Part shown: piece by piece, positions 52,154 to 60,895 of the stretch
Layout of the letters: the number at the start of each line of letters is the position of its first letter
How positions within the stretch are numbered: position 1 is the first letter of the stretch
NCBI GenBank assembly: GCA_964457225.1
Contig: CAYWEM010000006.1
Location: 1-64,000, forward strand
Length of the DNA stretch: 64,000 nucleotides
Source of the DNA: CAYWEM01 sp964457225
Lineage (GTDB): Bacteria > Acidobacteriota > Aminicenantia > UBA2199
Direction: 5' to 3'
The notes under the pieces: generated by a model
What the model was told of the DNA's origin: nothing
Database searches by the model: none
Seen by the model: only the letters and a program-made list of their open reading frames with translations
Program-made: the position numbers and the translations under genes

Positions 52154-53194
52154 TCATCGGATGCCGAGTTCGGATAACGACTCGGAGGCGAAAACCCGCC
52201 TTTCTATGCGCAGGACCTTTTCAAGAGCAGTCACTTCGTTTCTTGGATAGCTGTCACTGTATTCCCATTTGACAAGTCTTATCTGGCCTCCGGTAATCTC
52301 AATGGCAGTCAGGCCGTTGCGGTAGACCGCGCAACCGCAGTTGAAATATCGGCTCCCCGAGGGTGCCCCTTTCGTCTGCGGCCATTTCCGGGAAACCTGC
52401 AGTTTGTGCTGGAGGTAAGGTAATATGTAAGCAAGGTCAAATTCATCCCGGCTCTTTTTCACACGGTCAATCGCTTCCCTGATGAAGTGAGTCTCGTTTT
52501 TGGATTTGAAAACCGCCCGGTGATGATGCCCGGAGATAAGCAGCATTCCCCGGCTTTCAGCCCAGGATGAAAGCAGGCGATCACGGTTGTTGCGCTTGAT
52601 CTGGTTTTCGATGAAAGGCTCAACCGTCAGACCGAAAACAATCTGCAGTGGTTTCCAGATAAAACGGGCCGCGGCCTTGCCCAGGAAAGCCAGGTGATAG
52701 GAAAACAACTCTCCCTGGTGCCCGTGGACCACGAAAATGTTTTTTCCCAGCTTCAGGGCCGGGTGTACCTGCAGGGGGCCGACCAGGGGCTCAAGAAAAC
52801 CCCTGACCGCACCGGGTCGGGCCAAGAAGTCGTCATGGTTGCCCAGCAGGCGGATGTAATAGTTTTTGCCTTTTTCATTGAATTTTCTTTCCAGGGCGAA
52901 AACCGTTTTCCCATACTGAGCCGCGATTTCTTCGGGACTGGACTCCCAGGCCTCTTCGATGTCTCCGGCCAGCACCAGGCGGAAGTCGTTCTCCAGATAA
53001 TGCCGCAAGGCATACAGCATGATCATTTCGTTGTGTTTGAAATCATCACTGCCGCCCCGGTCCGCTTTGTGCACGTCTGAAATAACCACGTATGAATCTG
53101 TTTCCGGAGAAAAAGCTTCGATATTCAAGGCGCTTTCGTAGGCCTGGTCAAGGGCCCGGGCGGTCAAACGACGGCGCAGGGGGAAAAAAAGCAT
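52154..53194 (-). CDS. Calcineurin-like metallophosphoesterase
   Basis: 346 residues. Metal-binding motifs: ISDVHKADRGG, LAGDIEEAWE, LLGNHDDFL, VVHGHQGE and SGHHHRAVF, all five in order. It is a relative of LpxH-type and other cytosolic phosphoesterases but longer. The substrate is not known. The start has GAGAGGCAAGG in front. It follows the acetyltransferase-like gene by 42 bp and precedes acylphosphatase. Confidence 0.88.
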   Translation of the reverse strand: MLFFPLRRRLTARALDQAYESALNIEAFSPETDSYVVISDVHKADRGGSDDFKHNEMIMLYALRHYLENDFRLVLAGDIEEAWESSPEEIAAQYGKTVFALERKFNEKGKNYYIRLLGNHDDFLARPGAVRGFLEPLVGPLQVHPALKLGKNIFVVHGHQGELFSYHLAFLGKAAARFIWKPLQIVFGLTVEPFIENQIKRNNRDRLLSSWAESRGMLLISGHHHRAVFKSKNETHFIREAIDRVKKSRDEFDLAYILPYLQHKLQVSRKWPQTKGAPSGSRYFNCGCAVYRNGLTAIEITGGQIRLVKWEYSDSYPRNEVTALEKVLRIERRVFASESLSELGIR

Positions 53195-53236
53195 CCTTGC
53201 CTCTCAGGTCAACGGATTCTCTGTCTTACTGAGTTT

Positions 53237-54364
53237 TCACACGTTGCCACGAAAGATTCTTCGTCTTTTATGCTGGCTGGGGTTGAAGTACTTCCACTGG
53301 GCATGAATCTTGGTATTTGTTTCCAGCTCAGGATTGGATTCGGCGTATTCGTATCCCTTGGCCAGCGCGGCTTTGGTGATTTCTATGACCATCAGCAGGT
53401 CCACGCCCTGGCCGCGATAGCACTTCTTGATGCCCGCCAGGTAAAAATCAAGCACTTTTGATCTGCGCAAGGCCTGAAGGATGTAAAACCAGCCCAGCGG
53501 CAGCAGCCTGCCTCCGGCTTTCTGAAAAGCCCTGGACATACTGGGCAGAGCGATCATGAAGCCCACTATTTCTCCCTCTTCGTTTTCCACCGCGCCGAGT
53601 AAATCCTTGTCAACAAAGGTGAAGTACTTTTTTATGTAGTATTCTATCTGTTTTTCGCTCAATGGCACCGAACCGTATATTTCCTCGAAGCTTTCATCCA
53701 GGAGAGAGAAAATTTCCCTGCTGCGCCGCATTACTTCCTTACGGCTGGAAAACCTGACCACTCTCAGCCTGCTTCTTTCCCGCACCCTTTCAGACAGACG
53801 CAGCAGTTTTTCAGGAATCCCGGTATCATGAGGAACAAAGGTTTTAAACTCTATGTAATCGATTTCCTTGTGCAAGCCGTTCTGCTCAAACAGGCGTTCG
53901 TAATAAGGCGGGTTGTAGTAAACTGCGATGGTGGCCATTTGATCGAAACCTTCAACCAGCAGCCCTTCCTGGTCCAGGTCACAAAAACCGTGCGGACCGG
54001 TCATGGTTTCCAGACCTTTCTCCCGCCCCCAGTTCCTTACAGCTCCAAATAGAGCCGAAGCGACCTCATCGTCTTCAATCGATTCGAACCAGCCGAAACG
54101 CAGGTTCCTGGTCCCGTATTTCCGATTGGCCGCGTGGGAAAGTATGGCGGCCACCCGGCCTACCGGTCGGCCTTCCTTTTCCGCCAGGAAAAGACGCGCC
54201 TCGGCATCGGCATAAGCCGGATTCTTTTTTTCGTCGAACAGTTCCATTTCCTCCCTGATCAGGGGCGGCACCCAGTTCTGGTTCCCGCAGTACAGGGAAA
54301 ACGGAAATTTTACAAAAGTTTTTAAATCTTTCTTACTTTGCACAACCCTGATCTGAACAGCCAT
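53237..54364 (-). CDS. GNAT-fold protein of the YghO-like family
   Basis: About 375 residues. The family carries an N-terminal half with FPFSLYCGNQNWVPPL and a GNAT-like C-terminal part with GEIVGFMIALPSMSRAFQ and YRGQGVDLLMVIEITKAALAKGYEYAE, ending in NPELETNTKIHAQWKYFNPSQHKRRRIF. The enzyme activity is unknown. ATG 54364 with GAGAGGTG is chosen; an extended -10 promoter (TGTTATAAT) lies at 54383-54391. Confidence 0.8.
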   Translation of the reverse strand: MAVQIRVVQSKKDLKTFVKFPFSLYCGNQNWVPPLIREEMELFDEKKNPAYADAEARLFLAEKEGRPVGRVAAILSHAANRKYGTRNLRFGWFESIEDDEVASALFGAVRNWGREKGLETMTGPHGFCDLDQEGLLVEGFDQMATIAVYYNPPYYERLFEQNGLHKEIDYIEFKTFVPHDTGIPEKLLRLSERVRERSRLRVVRFSSRKEVMRRSREIFSLLDESFEEIYGSVPLSEKQIEYYIKKYFTFVDKDLLGAVENEEGEIVGFMIALPSMSRAFQKAGGRLLPLGWFYILQALRRSKVLDFYLAGIKKCYRGQGVDLLMVIEITKAALAKGYEYAESNPELETNTKIHAQWKYFNPSQHKRRRIFRGNV

Positions 54365-54382
54365 GAGCACCTCTCGGCAGGT

Positions 54383-54391
54383 ATTATAACA
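54383..54391 (-). promoter_or_regulatory. Extended -10 promoter of the YghO-like gene
   Basis: TGTTATAAT on the minus strand, followed by a short leader with GAGAGGTG. The -35 region (CTGGAT at 17 bp) is poor. Confidence 0.4.
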
Positions 54392-54494
54392 AAAAAGAAA
54401 AAAACATCCAGATAATAATTTTTTTTCTGAATTCCCAGCCCGTAAATGGCAAAGCCCTTATTCTCGGACAGGCAAACCTGGATCTAACCATTAA

Positions 54495-54632
54495 GACAGA
54501 TACATCCCTGATAAAGCTGGTCTGGGCGCTTATTATTTGAAGTTGTTCGTGGAGAAATTCCTGGGAGGAAAAGTCAGTTTCACCTCGTTACCCGGTGCAG
54601 GGACCTTTTTTTACTTTGAACTGCCTGTATAA
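54495..54632 (+). pseudogene. Remnant of a histidine-kinase ATPase domain (C-terminal end)
   Basis: The 54365-54683 stretch has no intact gene. In it, a 45-codon frame reads PDKAGLGAYYLKLFVEKFL and then GGKVSFTSLPGAGTFFYFEL, closely matching the G2 box and last strands of a HATPase_c domain, and stops at TAA 54630-54632. No start codon, N box or HisKA domain is present in frame. In another frame just upstream, DLTIKTDTSLIKLVWAL faintly resembles the N-box region, which would mean a deletion or frameshift, but it overlaps and may be chance. Best read as a decayed gene. Confidence 0.5.
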
Positions 54633-54683
54633 GTGCTTCATGCGTTTTTCCAAGCCTGCCGGTTAAAACCGAAGCCCTCTCGA

Positions 54684-55520
54684 TCAATAATAACCAGAGC
54701 TACTCACCGGTTTTTTTCCTGACCTGATAAAAATGACCTGGTGAATCAGGAAGAAGAGAGCGGCCAGCAGGATTATCATGGCCCCGGACCCCAGGTTGAG
54801 TAGAAAGGAAAGCAGCAAGCCGGATACTATGAAAAAGATTCCCAGCAGAGAAGACAGCACCATCATGCCCCACAATGAGTTAACATGCTTTTCCGCGATG
54901 TAAGGTGGTATGGAAAGCAGGGCCATGACCAGGATCAGCCCCACCAGCCTGATTGAAACCACCACGGCGACCGCGGTCATGGCCAGCAGCAGTTGGAACA
55001 TCAACTTGACCCTTATCCCGAGCAGGTATGCCTGGACTTCATCGAAAGAAACAGCCAGCAACCGGTGATACAGAAAAAACACCAGCAGCACCAGGGCCAG
55101 CGCGGCCGCGGCCATCAGCAGAAGATCAGCTGTGGAAACCAGCAGTATGGAACCGAACAGGTAACTCATGAGATCACTGGAGTAACCAGGGGTCAGATCA
55201 ATGAAAACCGTGCCCAGGGCCATGCCGGCTGCCCAGAGAATGCCTATGGAAACGTCGATGCGTTGACGGTCGCGGAAAGAGATTTCACCCACGGCCCAGG
55301 AAACTCCCAGGGCAAATAAACCGGCGCCGGCGGCGGGCGGGAAACCGAGCCAGAAAGCAATGCCCAGCCCCCCATAAGCGGCATGGGCTATGCCCCCGGC
55401 AATAAAAACCAGTCGGTTCACCACCACCAGCGAGCCGATTATTCCGCATATCAGGCCGGTTAACAGACCGGCGTAAAGGGCCAGTCTCATAAACTCAAGC
55501 TGCAGGAATTCAGGCATCAT
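54684..55520 (-). CDS. Metal ABC transporter permease (ZnuB/MntB type)
   Basis: About 278 residues with eight or so helices. Family marks are VVVNRLVFIAGGIAHAAYGG (the ABC-3 signature region) and GIRVKLMFQLLLAMTAVAVV. It forms the membrane channel for zinc or manganese with the ATPase encoded upstream. Three ATG codons in a row occur at 55523-55517; the middle one has the best distance from AAGG. It overlaps the ATPase gene. Confidence 0.9.
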   Translation of the reverse strand: MMPEFLQLEFMRLALYAGLLTGLICGIIGSLVVVNRLVFIAGGIAHAAYGGLGIAFWLGFPPAAGAGLFALGVSWAVGEISFRDRQRIDVSIGILWAAGMALGTVFIDLTPGYSSDLMSYLFGSILLVSTADLLLMAAAALALVLLVFFLYHRLLAVSFDEVQAYLLGIRVKLMFQLLLAMTAVAVVVSIRLVGLILVMALLSIPPYIAEKHVNSLWGMMVLSSLLGIFFIVSGLLLSFLLNLGSGAMIILLAALFFLIHQVIFIRSGKKPVSSSGYY

Positions 55521-56262
55521 CATTGCCTTTTTTTTGCAGGACATGAACCGGGGCGTGGGTCATTACCTGCATATGGGTGCCATACATCCTGTCGAATGTT
55601 TCCTGGTCCAGTTGGACTGATTCATGATGAACCAGCTCACGATTGACGCAGACGACGCTGTCGATGTACCTGGCCATTACCCCGGTATCATGGGATACCA
55701 TAATCATGGTGGCTGTTTTTTTCCAGTCCTGCAGAATGCCGAAAAGTAATTCCTGGCTCTCAACATCAACACTGGCCAGTGGTTCGTCCATGATCAGCAT
55801 TCTTGGTTCTGAGCATAGAGCCCGTGCTAAAAAAACCCTTTTTCTCTGCCCATTGGAAAGAGTGCCCAGCCTTTTTCCGGAAAAACCCGACAAACCCAGC
55901 CCGGCCAGCCAGTGTTCAATCCGGTCCCGGTCGATCGCTTTTCCGTTTTTTCGGCAGCCCATGGCCACAACGTCGTACACATTTATGGGAAATGACTTGT
56001 TCAATTCAGTATCCTGTGGAACGTAACCTATTCCAGCCAGTACGTCTTTCACTTCCCCGCCCAACACCCTGATCCTTCCTTTCTTGACCGGAAGCAAACC
56101 CAGGATCAATCTGACCAGGGTGGTTTTACCGCCTCCGTTAGGACCGATAATCGCCAGGAAATCTCCGTTACGAACTTTAAGGTTGACCTTTTCCAGGACT
56201 GGAGCCTGGCCGTAGCTGAACGAAAGATCTTCGATTTCCAGCGCCCAGTCGGTTCGAGTCAT
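55510..56262 (-). CDS. Metal ABC transporter ATPase (ZnuC/MntA type)
   Basis: About 250 residues. Walker A GPNGGGKTTL, signature LSNGQRKRV (a variant of LSGGQ), Walker B MLIMDEPLASVD, switch histidine in MVSHD. It powers uptake of zinc or manganese. ATG 56262 overlaps the binding-protein stop (ATGA); the longer frame start at 56316 is not supported. Confidence 0.93.
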   Translation of the reverse strand: MTRTDWALEIEDLSFSYGQAPVLEKVNLKVRNGDFLAIIGPNGGGKTTLVRLILGLLPVKKGRIRVLGGEVKDVLAGIGYVPQDTELNKSFPINVYDVVAMGCRKNGKAIDRDRIEHWLAGLGLSGFSGKRLGTLSNGQRKRVFLARALCSEPRMLIMDEPLASVDVESQELLFGILQDWKKTATMIMVSHDTGVMARYIDSVVCVNRELVHHESVQLDQETFDRMYGTHMQVMTHAPVHVLQKKGNDDA

Positions 56263-57134
56263 TTTTTCAATGCAGCGTAAAAAGCCCGGCCTACTTCGCG
56301 CAGGTTCTGCGCCCAATCAGCACTCAACGGATCGATCTCGATGATTTCGGCGCCAATGGCCTTGGCCACAACGGCCGCACTGCGGTGTGATGAGCCTTTT
56401 TCAACAAAAACTTTTCTGAACCCCAGGCTTTTGGCCTGGTTGATCAGCTTCTGCAAATCACGCGGTTTCGGCTCCTTGCCCCCGGTTTCCACGGCCAGCT
56501 GTTCAAGTCCGTAAAACCTGCAGAAGTAATCCCAGGCCGGATGATTGACCAGAATGGTCCTGTTTCCTTCAGGAAGATCGGCCAGCAAAGACATTAGCTC
56601 GAGGTCAAGTTCAACGATTTCCCGGCTCAAGGACTCCAGGTTTTTTAAATAGAACTCCTGTTTGCCCGGCTCCAGTTTCACCAATTCAAAAGCCATGGAG
56701 CGGGCCAACAGCAGCATCAACGGCGGAGCCAGCCAAACGTGAGGATCCTCGCCCTGATGAGCGTGACCACCATGTTGATGCTGATTCCCGGCCAGACGCT
56801 TGATCCATTCATGAGAAAACACTGTTTTCATTCCCGGGTTGACCGACCTGAATCTCGGCAACCAAGCCTGTTCAAACTCTCCGCCGATGGCGAAAAAAAT
56901 GCTGGCCGAAGCCAGTTTTCTAACCTGTTCGGGTTTCGGCTCATAAGTATGGGGATCAGCTCCGGACGGGATCATAACCTGGATCAGGGCCGTATCTCCG
57001 GCTAGTTTTACTACCAGGAATTCCTGCGGAGCAATGGAAACGGCAATGGTTATTTTTTCATTCCCGGGAAAGAGCTTCAGTGAAAAAAGAAAAACCGGAA
57101 AAAGAAAAATAAAAACGATCTTCTTTGCAGTCAT
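56259..57134 (-). CDS. Metal-binding periplasmic protein (ZnuA/cluster A-I)
   Basis: 291 residues with a signal peptide. Metal-binding features: PSGADPHTYEP (first histidine), a histidine-rich loop NQHQHGGHAHQGEDPHVW typical of zinc-type members, and VNHPAWDYFCRFYG with the third histidine. It captures zinc (or manganese) for the permease. The His-rich loop favours zinc, but it is not proof. No clear Zur box was recognised upstream. Confidence 0.92.
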   Translation of the reverse strand: MTAKKIVFIFLFPVFLFSLKLFPGNEKITIAVSIAPQEFLVVKLAGDTALIQVMIPSGADPHTYEPKPEQVRKLASASIFFAIGGEFEQAWLPRFRSVNPGMKTVFSHEWIKRLAGNQHQHGGHAHQGEDPHVWLAPPLMLLLARSMAFELVKLEPGKQEFYLKNLESLSREIVELDLELMSLLADLPEGNRTILVNHPAWDYFCRFYGLEQLAVETGGKEPKPRDLQKLINQAKSLGFRKVFVEKGSSHRSAAVVAKAIGAEIIEIDPLSADWAQNLREVGRAFYAALKK

Positions 57135-57184
57135 GTTTGGCTCCGTTTTCTTGGCATACAGAGCGGAAGCCCTGCTTAGATTTG

Positions 57185-57213
57185 ATTATAATAGCCGGAG
57201 CCGTTTTTTGCAA
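57185..57213 (-). promoter_or_regulatory. Sigma-70-like promoter of the metal transporter operon
   Basis: TTGCAA, 17 bp, perfect TATAAT on the minus strand, about 45 nt before the ATG, which has GGAG in front. Confidence 0.65.
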
Positions 57214-57311
57214 ATCGATTGTCTGAAGTGCTACCATCCATTCGATTAAGATCGGGCTGAGCCCCGCCGAAAGGGCCCAACCCGCAATACTCTTGGATTA
57301 AAACATGCAGA

Positions 57312-58052
57312 TTATTTAATTCTGCGGATTTCGATACTGCCGTTGATGGTGTTGACCCTGACACGGTGCTTGCCGTCATTGACCTGGCCGCTGACCTTAC
57401 TTCCGACAAAACCCCGTTCTACATTGAGCCCGAAATCGTTTCGAATGGAACCATTAACGGTTTTCGCTTCCAGTTCAAAGGCTGAAGCGCGATTGAATTC
57501 AATCTTTACGGCACCATTTACGGTCTTGACTTCAAGGTCGCCGCCCAGTGGCTTTTCCAGGCTCAGGTCTATTGAACCGTTGACCGTGCGCAAAGCTCCG
57601 CCTTCACCTTCACCGCGCATTTTCACCTGGCCGTTGACCGTATCAAGATCAAGTTCTCGCAGCTTTCCGCTCACATCGATCTGTCCGTTAACCGAACGAG
57701 CCCTGGTTTTTTTCAGACCTTCAGGCAGAGTGATGGTGAAATTCACCTTGGCCTGATTCCTGCGGTTACGCTGGTGCTCCACCTCAATGCGTACATCCTG
57801 GCCTTCCTGGAAAAACTTGACTTCAACCAGCTCCAGGTCAGCTTCGACCGGTGCTTCCTTGACGGCTTTGACCACTATGCGGTCCTGCTTGTGAGTGCTG
57901 ATTCGAATGAAGCCGTTTAAATTGCTCACGTTCAGACTGCCCGAGGCACCAACTTCAAATGTCCGGTCAATCGTGACCTTGGATTCGGCTCCGTTCAAGG
58001 CCAGCGAGATCAACAGAAGAGCCATCAGAATCGCGATTTTTATCGATTTCAT
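57312..58052 (-). CDS. Secreted DUF4097 adhesin-like beta-helix protein
   Basis: About 246 residues with a signal peptide (first 22). The body repeats a short strand pattern with VNG turns: SVNGQIDVSG, TVNGQVKMRG, TVNGSIDLSL, TVNGAVKIEF, TVNGSIRNDF, ending TINGSIEIRRIK. This is the signature of the DUF4097 family, a beta-helix domain of unknown role in the envelope. ATG 58052 has GGAGG in front; the frame is open upstream but that part is not conserved. Confidence 0.88.
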   Translation of the reverse strand: MKSIKIAILMALLLISLALNGAESKVTIDRTFEVGASGSLNVSNLNGFIRISTHKQDRIVVKAVKEAPVEADLELVEVKFFQEGQDVRIEVEHQRNRRNQAKVNFTITLPEGLKKTRARSVNGQIDVSGKLRELDLDTVNGQVKMRGEGEGGALRTVNGSIDLSLEKPLGGDLEVKTVNGAVKIEFNRASAFELEAKTVNGSIRNDFGLNVERGFVGSKVSGQVNDGKHRVRVNTINGSIEIRRIK

Positions 58053-58177
58053 TTTTACCTCCAAGCCATAAACGAAATCATCCGCGCGTTTGTTCCCGAT
58101 ACGGCCATGTACTTCAACACGGTATGCCCTCAGGCTTAATTTCAACCAGTCCAATCTTATCCCGCCTGGTTTTCAAT

Positions 58178-59572
58178 TCAGGCGACATCAGGGTTTCTCC
58201 TGCCCTCCCGGGCGAAAAAAGACAGGATCGCACCACATGCACACAGGATGGCCTGCAGAAAGAATACCGTCCTGATACTGGCCATGATCTTGCCGGGATC
58301 GGTTTGGACCAGTTCAATACGCCCCATTTTCAGGGCAAAAATCATGGTAACCAGGGCCATCGAAGTCATTTGCCCCAAAACTCTCATGGTACTCAGTGTC
58401 GCTGAAGCAACTCCGAAATCGCGCCTGGTGACAGCTGTCATAATCGCATTGGTGTTTGGCGAAGAAAAAAGAGCAAAGCCGAAACCAATCAATGCCAGCA
58501 ACAGTGAAAGCAACCACAGTGAAACATCCGGGGGAATCAGGATCAGCCCGAAAACACCGGCGGCCGTAAGGCTGATTCCTGAAAAGGACAACAGGCGCGG
58601 CTCCAGCAGATCAGATATTTTCCCGGCCAGGGGAGAAAAAATAGCCTGGAAAACCGGCTGAACCACCAGGATCAATCCTGTTTGCTGGGGTGAAAGTCCC
58701 CTGACCAATTGCAATTGAATACTCAGCAGGAATGACAGGGCGAAAGTGGCGCTGTAATGCACCAGGGCTGCTGTATTGGCCAGGGCGAAAACCCGGTTTT
58801 CCTGAAAGAGTTTTATCTTGAGCAGAGGATAAGCCGTTTTTTTTTCGGCAAACACGAAAAGAATCAAAAGAATTGCTCCGGCAAGCAGTAACACGAAAGC
58901 CGAAAAACCAGGCAAGGATGAAACACCCAGCAGGCAAAGCATCAGACCGATACCTAACAGAAAAGCTCCCCGATAATCAAATTTTTCATCTTCGGCTTGG
59001 GGAACATCATTCGGCAGATGCGGTATAACCCTCCACAGGAGAAGTCCGCCGGCTGCAGCCGGAAGAAGGAATACAGAGCGCCAGCCCGCACTTCTGACCA
59101 GGAATCCTCCGATAAACGGCCCCATGGTCAAGCCCAGGTAAACCGCGGCCACGTTGAGTCCCAGGGCACGGCCCCGCCGGCCGACCGGCAGAAGAGTGGC
59201 CAGCATGGCCACGCCGGTACTGAAAATCATTGCTCCGCCTATGCCCTGGAAAACACGCATCAGCGTGAGAAACAACGCCCCAGGTGAAACAGCGGCCGGG
59301 AAAGTGGCTGCTACAAACACAACTATGCCTGCCCTGAATACTCTTTTTCGGCCTTTCATATCAGCCAATCTGCCCATCGGCAGGGTCAGAGCGGCCAGAG
59401 GCAGGAGAAAGGCGGTCGCCAGCCAGCTCAGAGCCAGTCCGTCCAGTTCGAATTCAGCCCCAATAGCCGGCAAGGCCACGTTCAGGGCCGAACTCATGAA
59501 AGGCACCAAAAAAGCGGCTATGGCCGCGGCCATAACGACCAGCCTCTCCTGGTGCAAATCAGCCTGGATCAT
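58178..59572 (-). CDS. MFS drug/solute efflux transporter (DHA2-like)
   Basis: 464 residues with about 14 helices. Motif A lies in LTLPMGRLADMKGRKRVFRAG, and the helix-1 motif LNVALPAIGAEF and MGPFIGGFL (motif C-like) are present, typical of EmrB/QacA. It exports drugs or metabolites using the proton gradient. The substrate is unknown. It lies 26 bp downstream of the M29 peptidase gene on the same strand and is probably cotranscribed. Confidence 0.9.
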   Translation of the reverse strand: MIQADLHQERLVVMAAAIAAFLVPFMSSALNVALPAIGAEFELDGLALSWLATAFLLPLAALTLPMGRLADMKGRKRVFRAGIVVFVAATFPAAVSPGALFLTLMRVFQGIGGAMIFSTGVAMLATLLPVGRRGRALGLNVAAVYLGLTMGPFIGGFLVRSAGWRSVFLLPAAAGGLLLWRVIPHLPNDVPQAEDEKFDYRGAFLLGIGLMLCLLGVSSLPGFSAFVLLLAGAILLILFVFAEKKTAYPLLKIKLFQENRVFALANTAALVHYSATFALSFLLSIQLQLVRGLSPQQTGLILVVQPVFQAIFSPLAGKISDLLEPRLLSFSGISLTAAGVFGLILIPPDVSLWLLSLLLALIGFGFALFSSPNTNAIMTAVTRRDFGVASATLSTMRVLGQMTSMALVTMIFALKMGRIELVQTDPGKIMASIRTVFFLQAILCACGAILSFFAREGRRNPDVA

Positions 59573-59598
59573 GTTTTTTCCCTAAAGCCGGCCGGGCG

Positions 59599-60744
59599 CT
59601 AAAAAATCAGGTAGCGACCCGAATTGATTATCTCGCGCTCCTCTTTCCCCTGTTTCAGCCTGATTGAAGCAATTTCAATGCGCGGCTGAATTTCGGGAAT
59701 ATAAATCCAGTCCAGGTGGATGACTTTTTTGGGGTCATTGAATGAAGACGTGCCCACTATACCGCCGAAATGATCGCTGCGCCCCAAGGCGATATGAAAA
59801 CCGAGTTTTTCATCAAGCAGTATCCGCCCGGTGGGTTTAATACCGAAATCACCCAGTACGCCGAAACCCAATTCGGCCAGGTTGCCGTAAGCCGGCTCCG
59901 AGGCCAGGAATTCACTCTGTTTAAGCCATTCCGGGCCTTGTCCCTCAACTTTTTCAGCCCGGTTCGCCGAAATCCTGAAGAAAAGCATTTCCTCTCCGAG
60001 CTGGACCGGCATGGTGCCGGCGGTCAAACTCTTCGTAGAACCCTCGCCTTCGTAGGGAACTATATAAGTTTCTCCGCTGGGCAGGTTGCCCGCCGTTCCG
60101 GGATCGGGGAAACGGCCGCTGCTCAGATGCGCCCGGCGAAAGCGCAGGTCGACGTACAATTCAAACTTCTCCCGGCCGTCAACCAGGAACTCTATTTCCG
60201 CTCCATCTGCTTCATCGAGCATTTCCTTCAACAATTCAACCCGCCTGCTTACTTCACGGTAATCGACGGCCAGGGCCGGAATCATGGCGGGATGAAAACC
60301 GGGCATGGTCGCAGCTCTGAAAGGAAAAGAACGGGCGAAATTCTTCAAAGGGGCGGTGGCTGAAAGCTCGGTCGGGGCGATGATCAACTGAGTGTCGGCA
60401 AGCAGGTCTTTCAGGACAGTTTTCTTGCCTGCGGCCGCCAGGCCGGACGCCAGTTCAGGCAGTGGATCCGGATGAATGTAGACCTCTTCCGGCAGGTCGG
60501 CGTTGTTCGATCCAACATCAGGATAAGCCGCCAGTTCAACCTGCTGCAGGCCAAGCTTTTCCCGGCCGGCCGCCAGGAAAGAATACCATTCCCAGGCCAG
60601 TTCCCGGCGCAGGCGCCAGTCTTCGGAATCATCAGCATCAAGCCGGGGCACATCGACCAGCAGTAACAGCCTGTGGTCACCGGGCCTGGCCGGGAACACT
60701 CCGGAAACCAGGTTTATGATTTCATCTGCGTTTAAACGTCTCAT
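59599..60744 (-). CDS. M29-like metallo-aminopeptidase
   Basis: About 381 residues. The C-terminal half matches the AmpS/M29 family: NLPSGETYIVPYEGEGSTKS, GNLAELGFGVLGDFGIKPTG with a metal-binding glutamate, LDEKLGFHIALGRSDHFGG with glutamate and histidine, and VIHLDWIY with a histidine-x-aspartate. The N-terminal part is divergent. It is probably a broad cytosolic aminopeptidase. ATG 60744 has GGAGG in front. Its promoter has an inverted repeat. Confidence 0.78.
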   Translation of the reverse strand: MRRLNADEIINLVSGVFPARPGDHRLLLLVDVPRLDADDSEDWRLRRELAWEWYSFLAAGREKLGLQQVELAAYPDVGSNNADLPEEVYIHPDPLPELASGLAAAGKKTVLKDLLADTQLIIAPTELSATAPLKNFARSFPFRAATMPGFHPAMIPALAVDYREVSRRVELLKEMLDEADGAEIEFLVDGREKFELYVDLRFRRAHLSSGRFPDPGTAGNLPSGETYIVPYEGEGSTKSLTAGTMPVQLGEEMLFFRISANRAEKVEGQGPEWLKQSEFLASEPAYGNLAELGFGVLGDFGIKPTGRILLDEKLGFHIALGRSDHFGGIVGTSSFNDPKKVIHLDWIYIPEIQPRIEIASIRLKQGKEEREIINSGRYLIF

Positions 60745-60782
60745 TTTTCCTCCATTCTTGGAATTCTCTTTCAGGATAGAAC

Positions 60783-60811
60783 ATATTACGAAGCGTAACA
60801 ATCTTTGTCAA
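60783..60811 (-). promoter_or_regulatory. Sigma-70-like promoter of the M29 peptidase-MFS unit
   Basis: TTGACA, 17 bp, TAATAT on the minus strand, about 38 nt before the ATG. Confidence 0.55.
60786..60798. promoter_or_regulatory. Inverted repeat overlapping the M29 promoter (possible operator)
   Basis: TTACG-AAG-CGTAA is a 13-bp inverted repeat between the -35 and -10 boxes and overlapping the latter, where a repressor dimer would block RNA polymerase. The regulator is unknown, and 5-bp arms are short. Confidence 0.35.
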
Positions 60812-60858
60812 TCTACGCGCCCAGGCAGGGAACAGTGCTACCGGATTCCGACTCCCGG

Positions 60859-60887
60859 TTGACATTTCTTTTTTTGTCAATGATAAT
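60859..60887 (+). promoter_or_regulatory. Sigma-70-like promoter giving a leaderless message for the LysE-family gene
   Basis: TTGACA, 17 bp, GATAAT, followed by the ATG at 60896 after 8 nt; divergent from the M29 promoter. Confidence 0.6.
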
Positions 60888-60895
60888 TCTTTTTC

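Noticed and set aside
60741..60755. Four-codon frame ATG GAG GAA AAA TGA overlapping the M29 start as ATGA.
   Set aside because: It coincides with the Shine-Dalgarno sequence GGAGG and most likely arises from it by chance.
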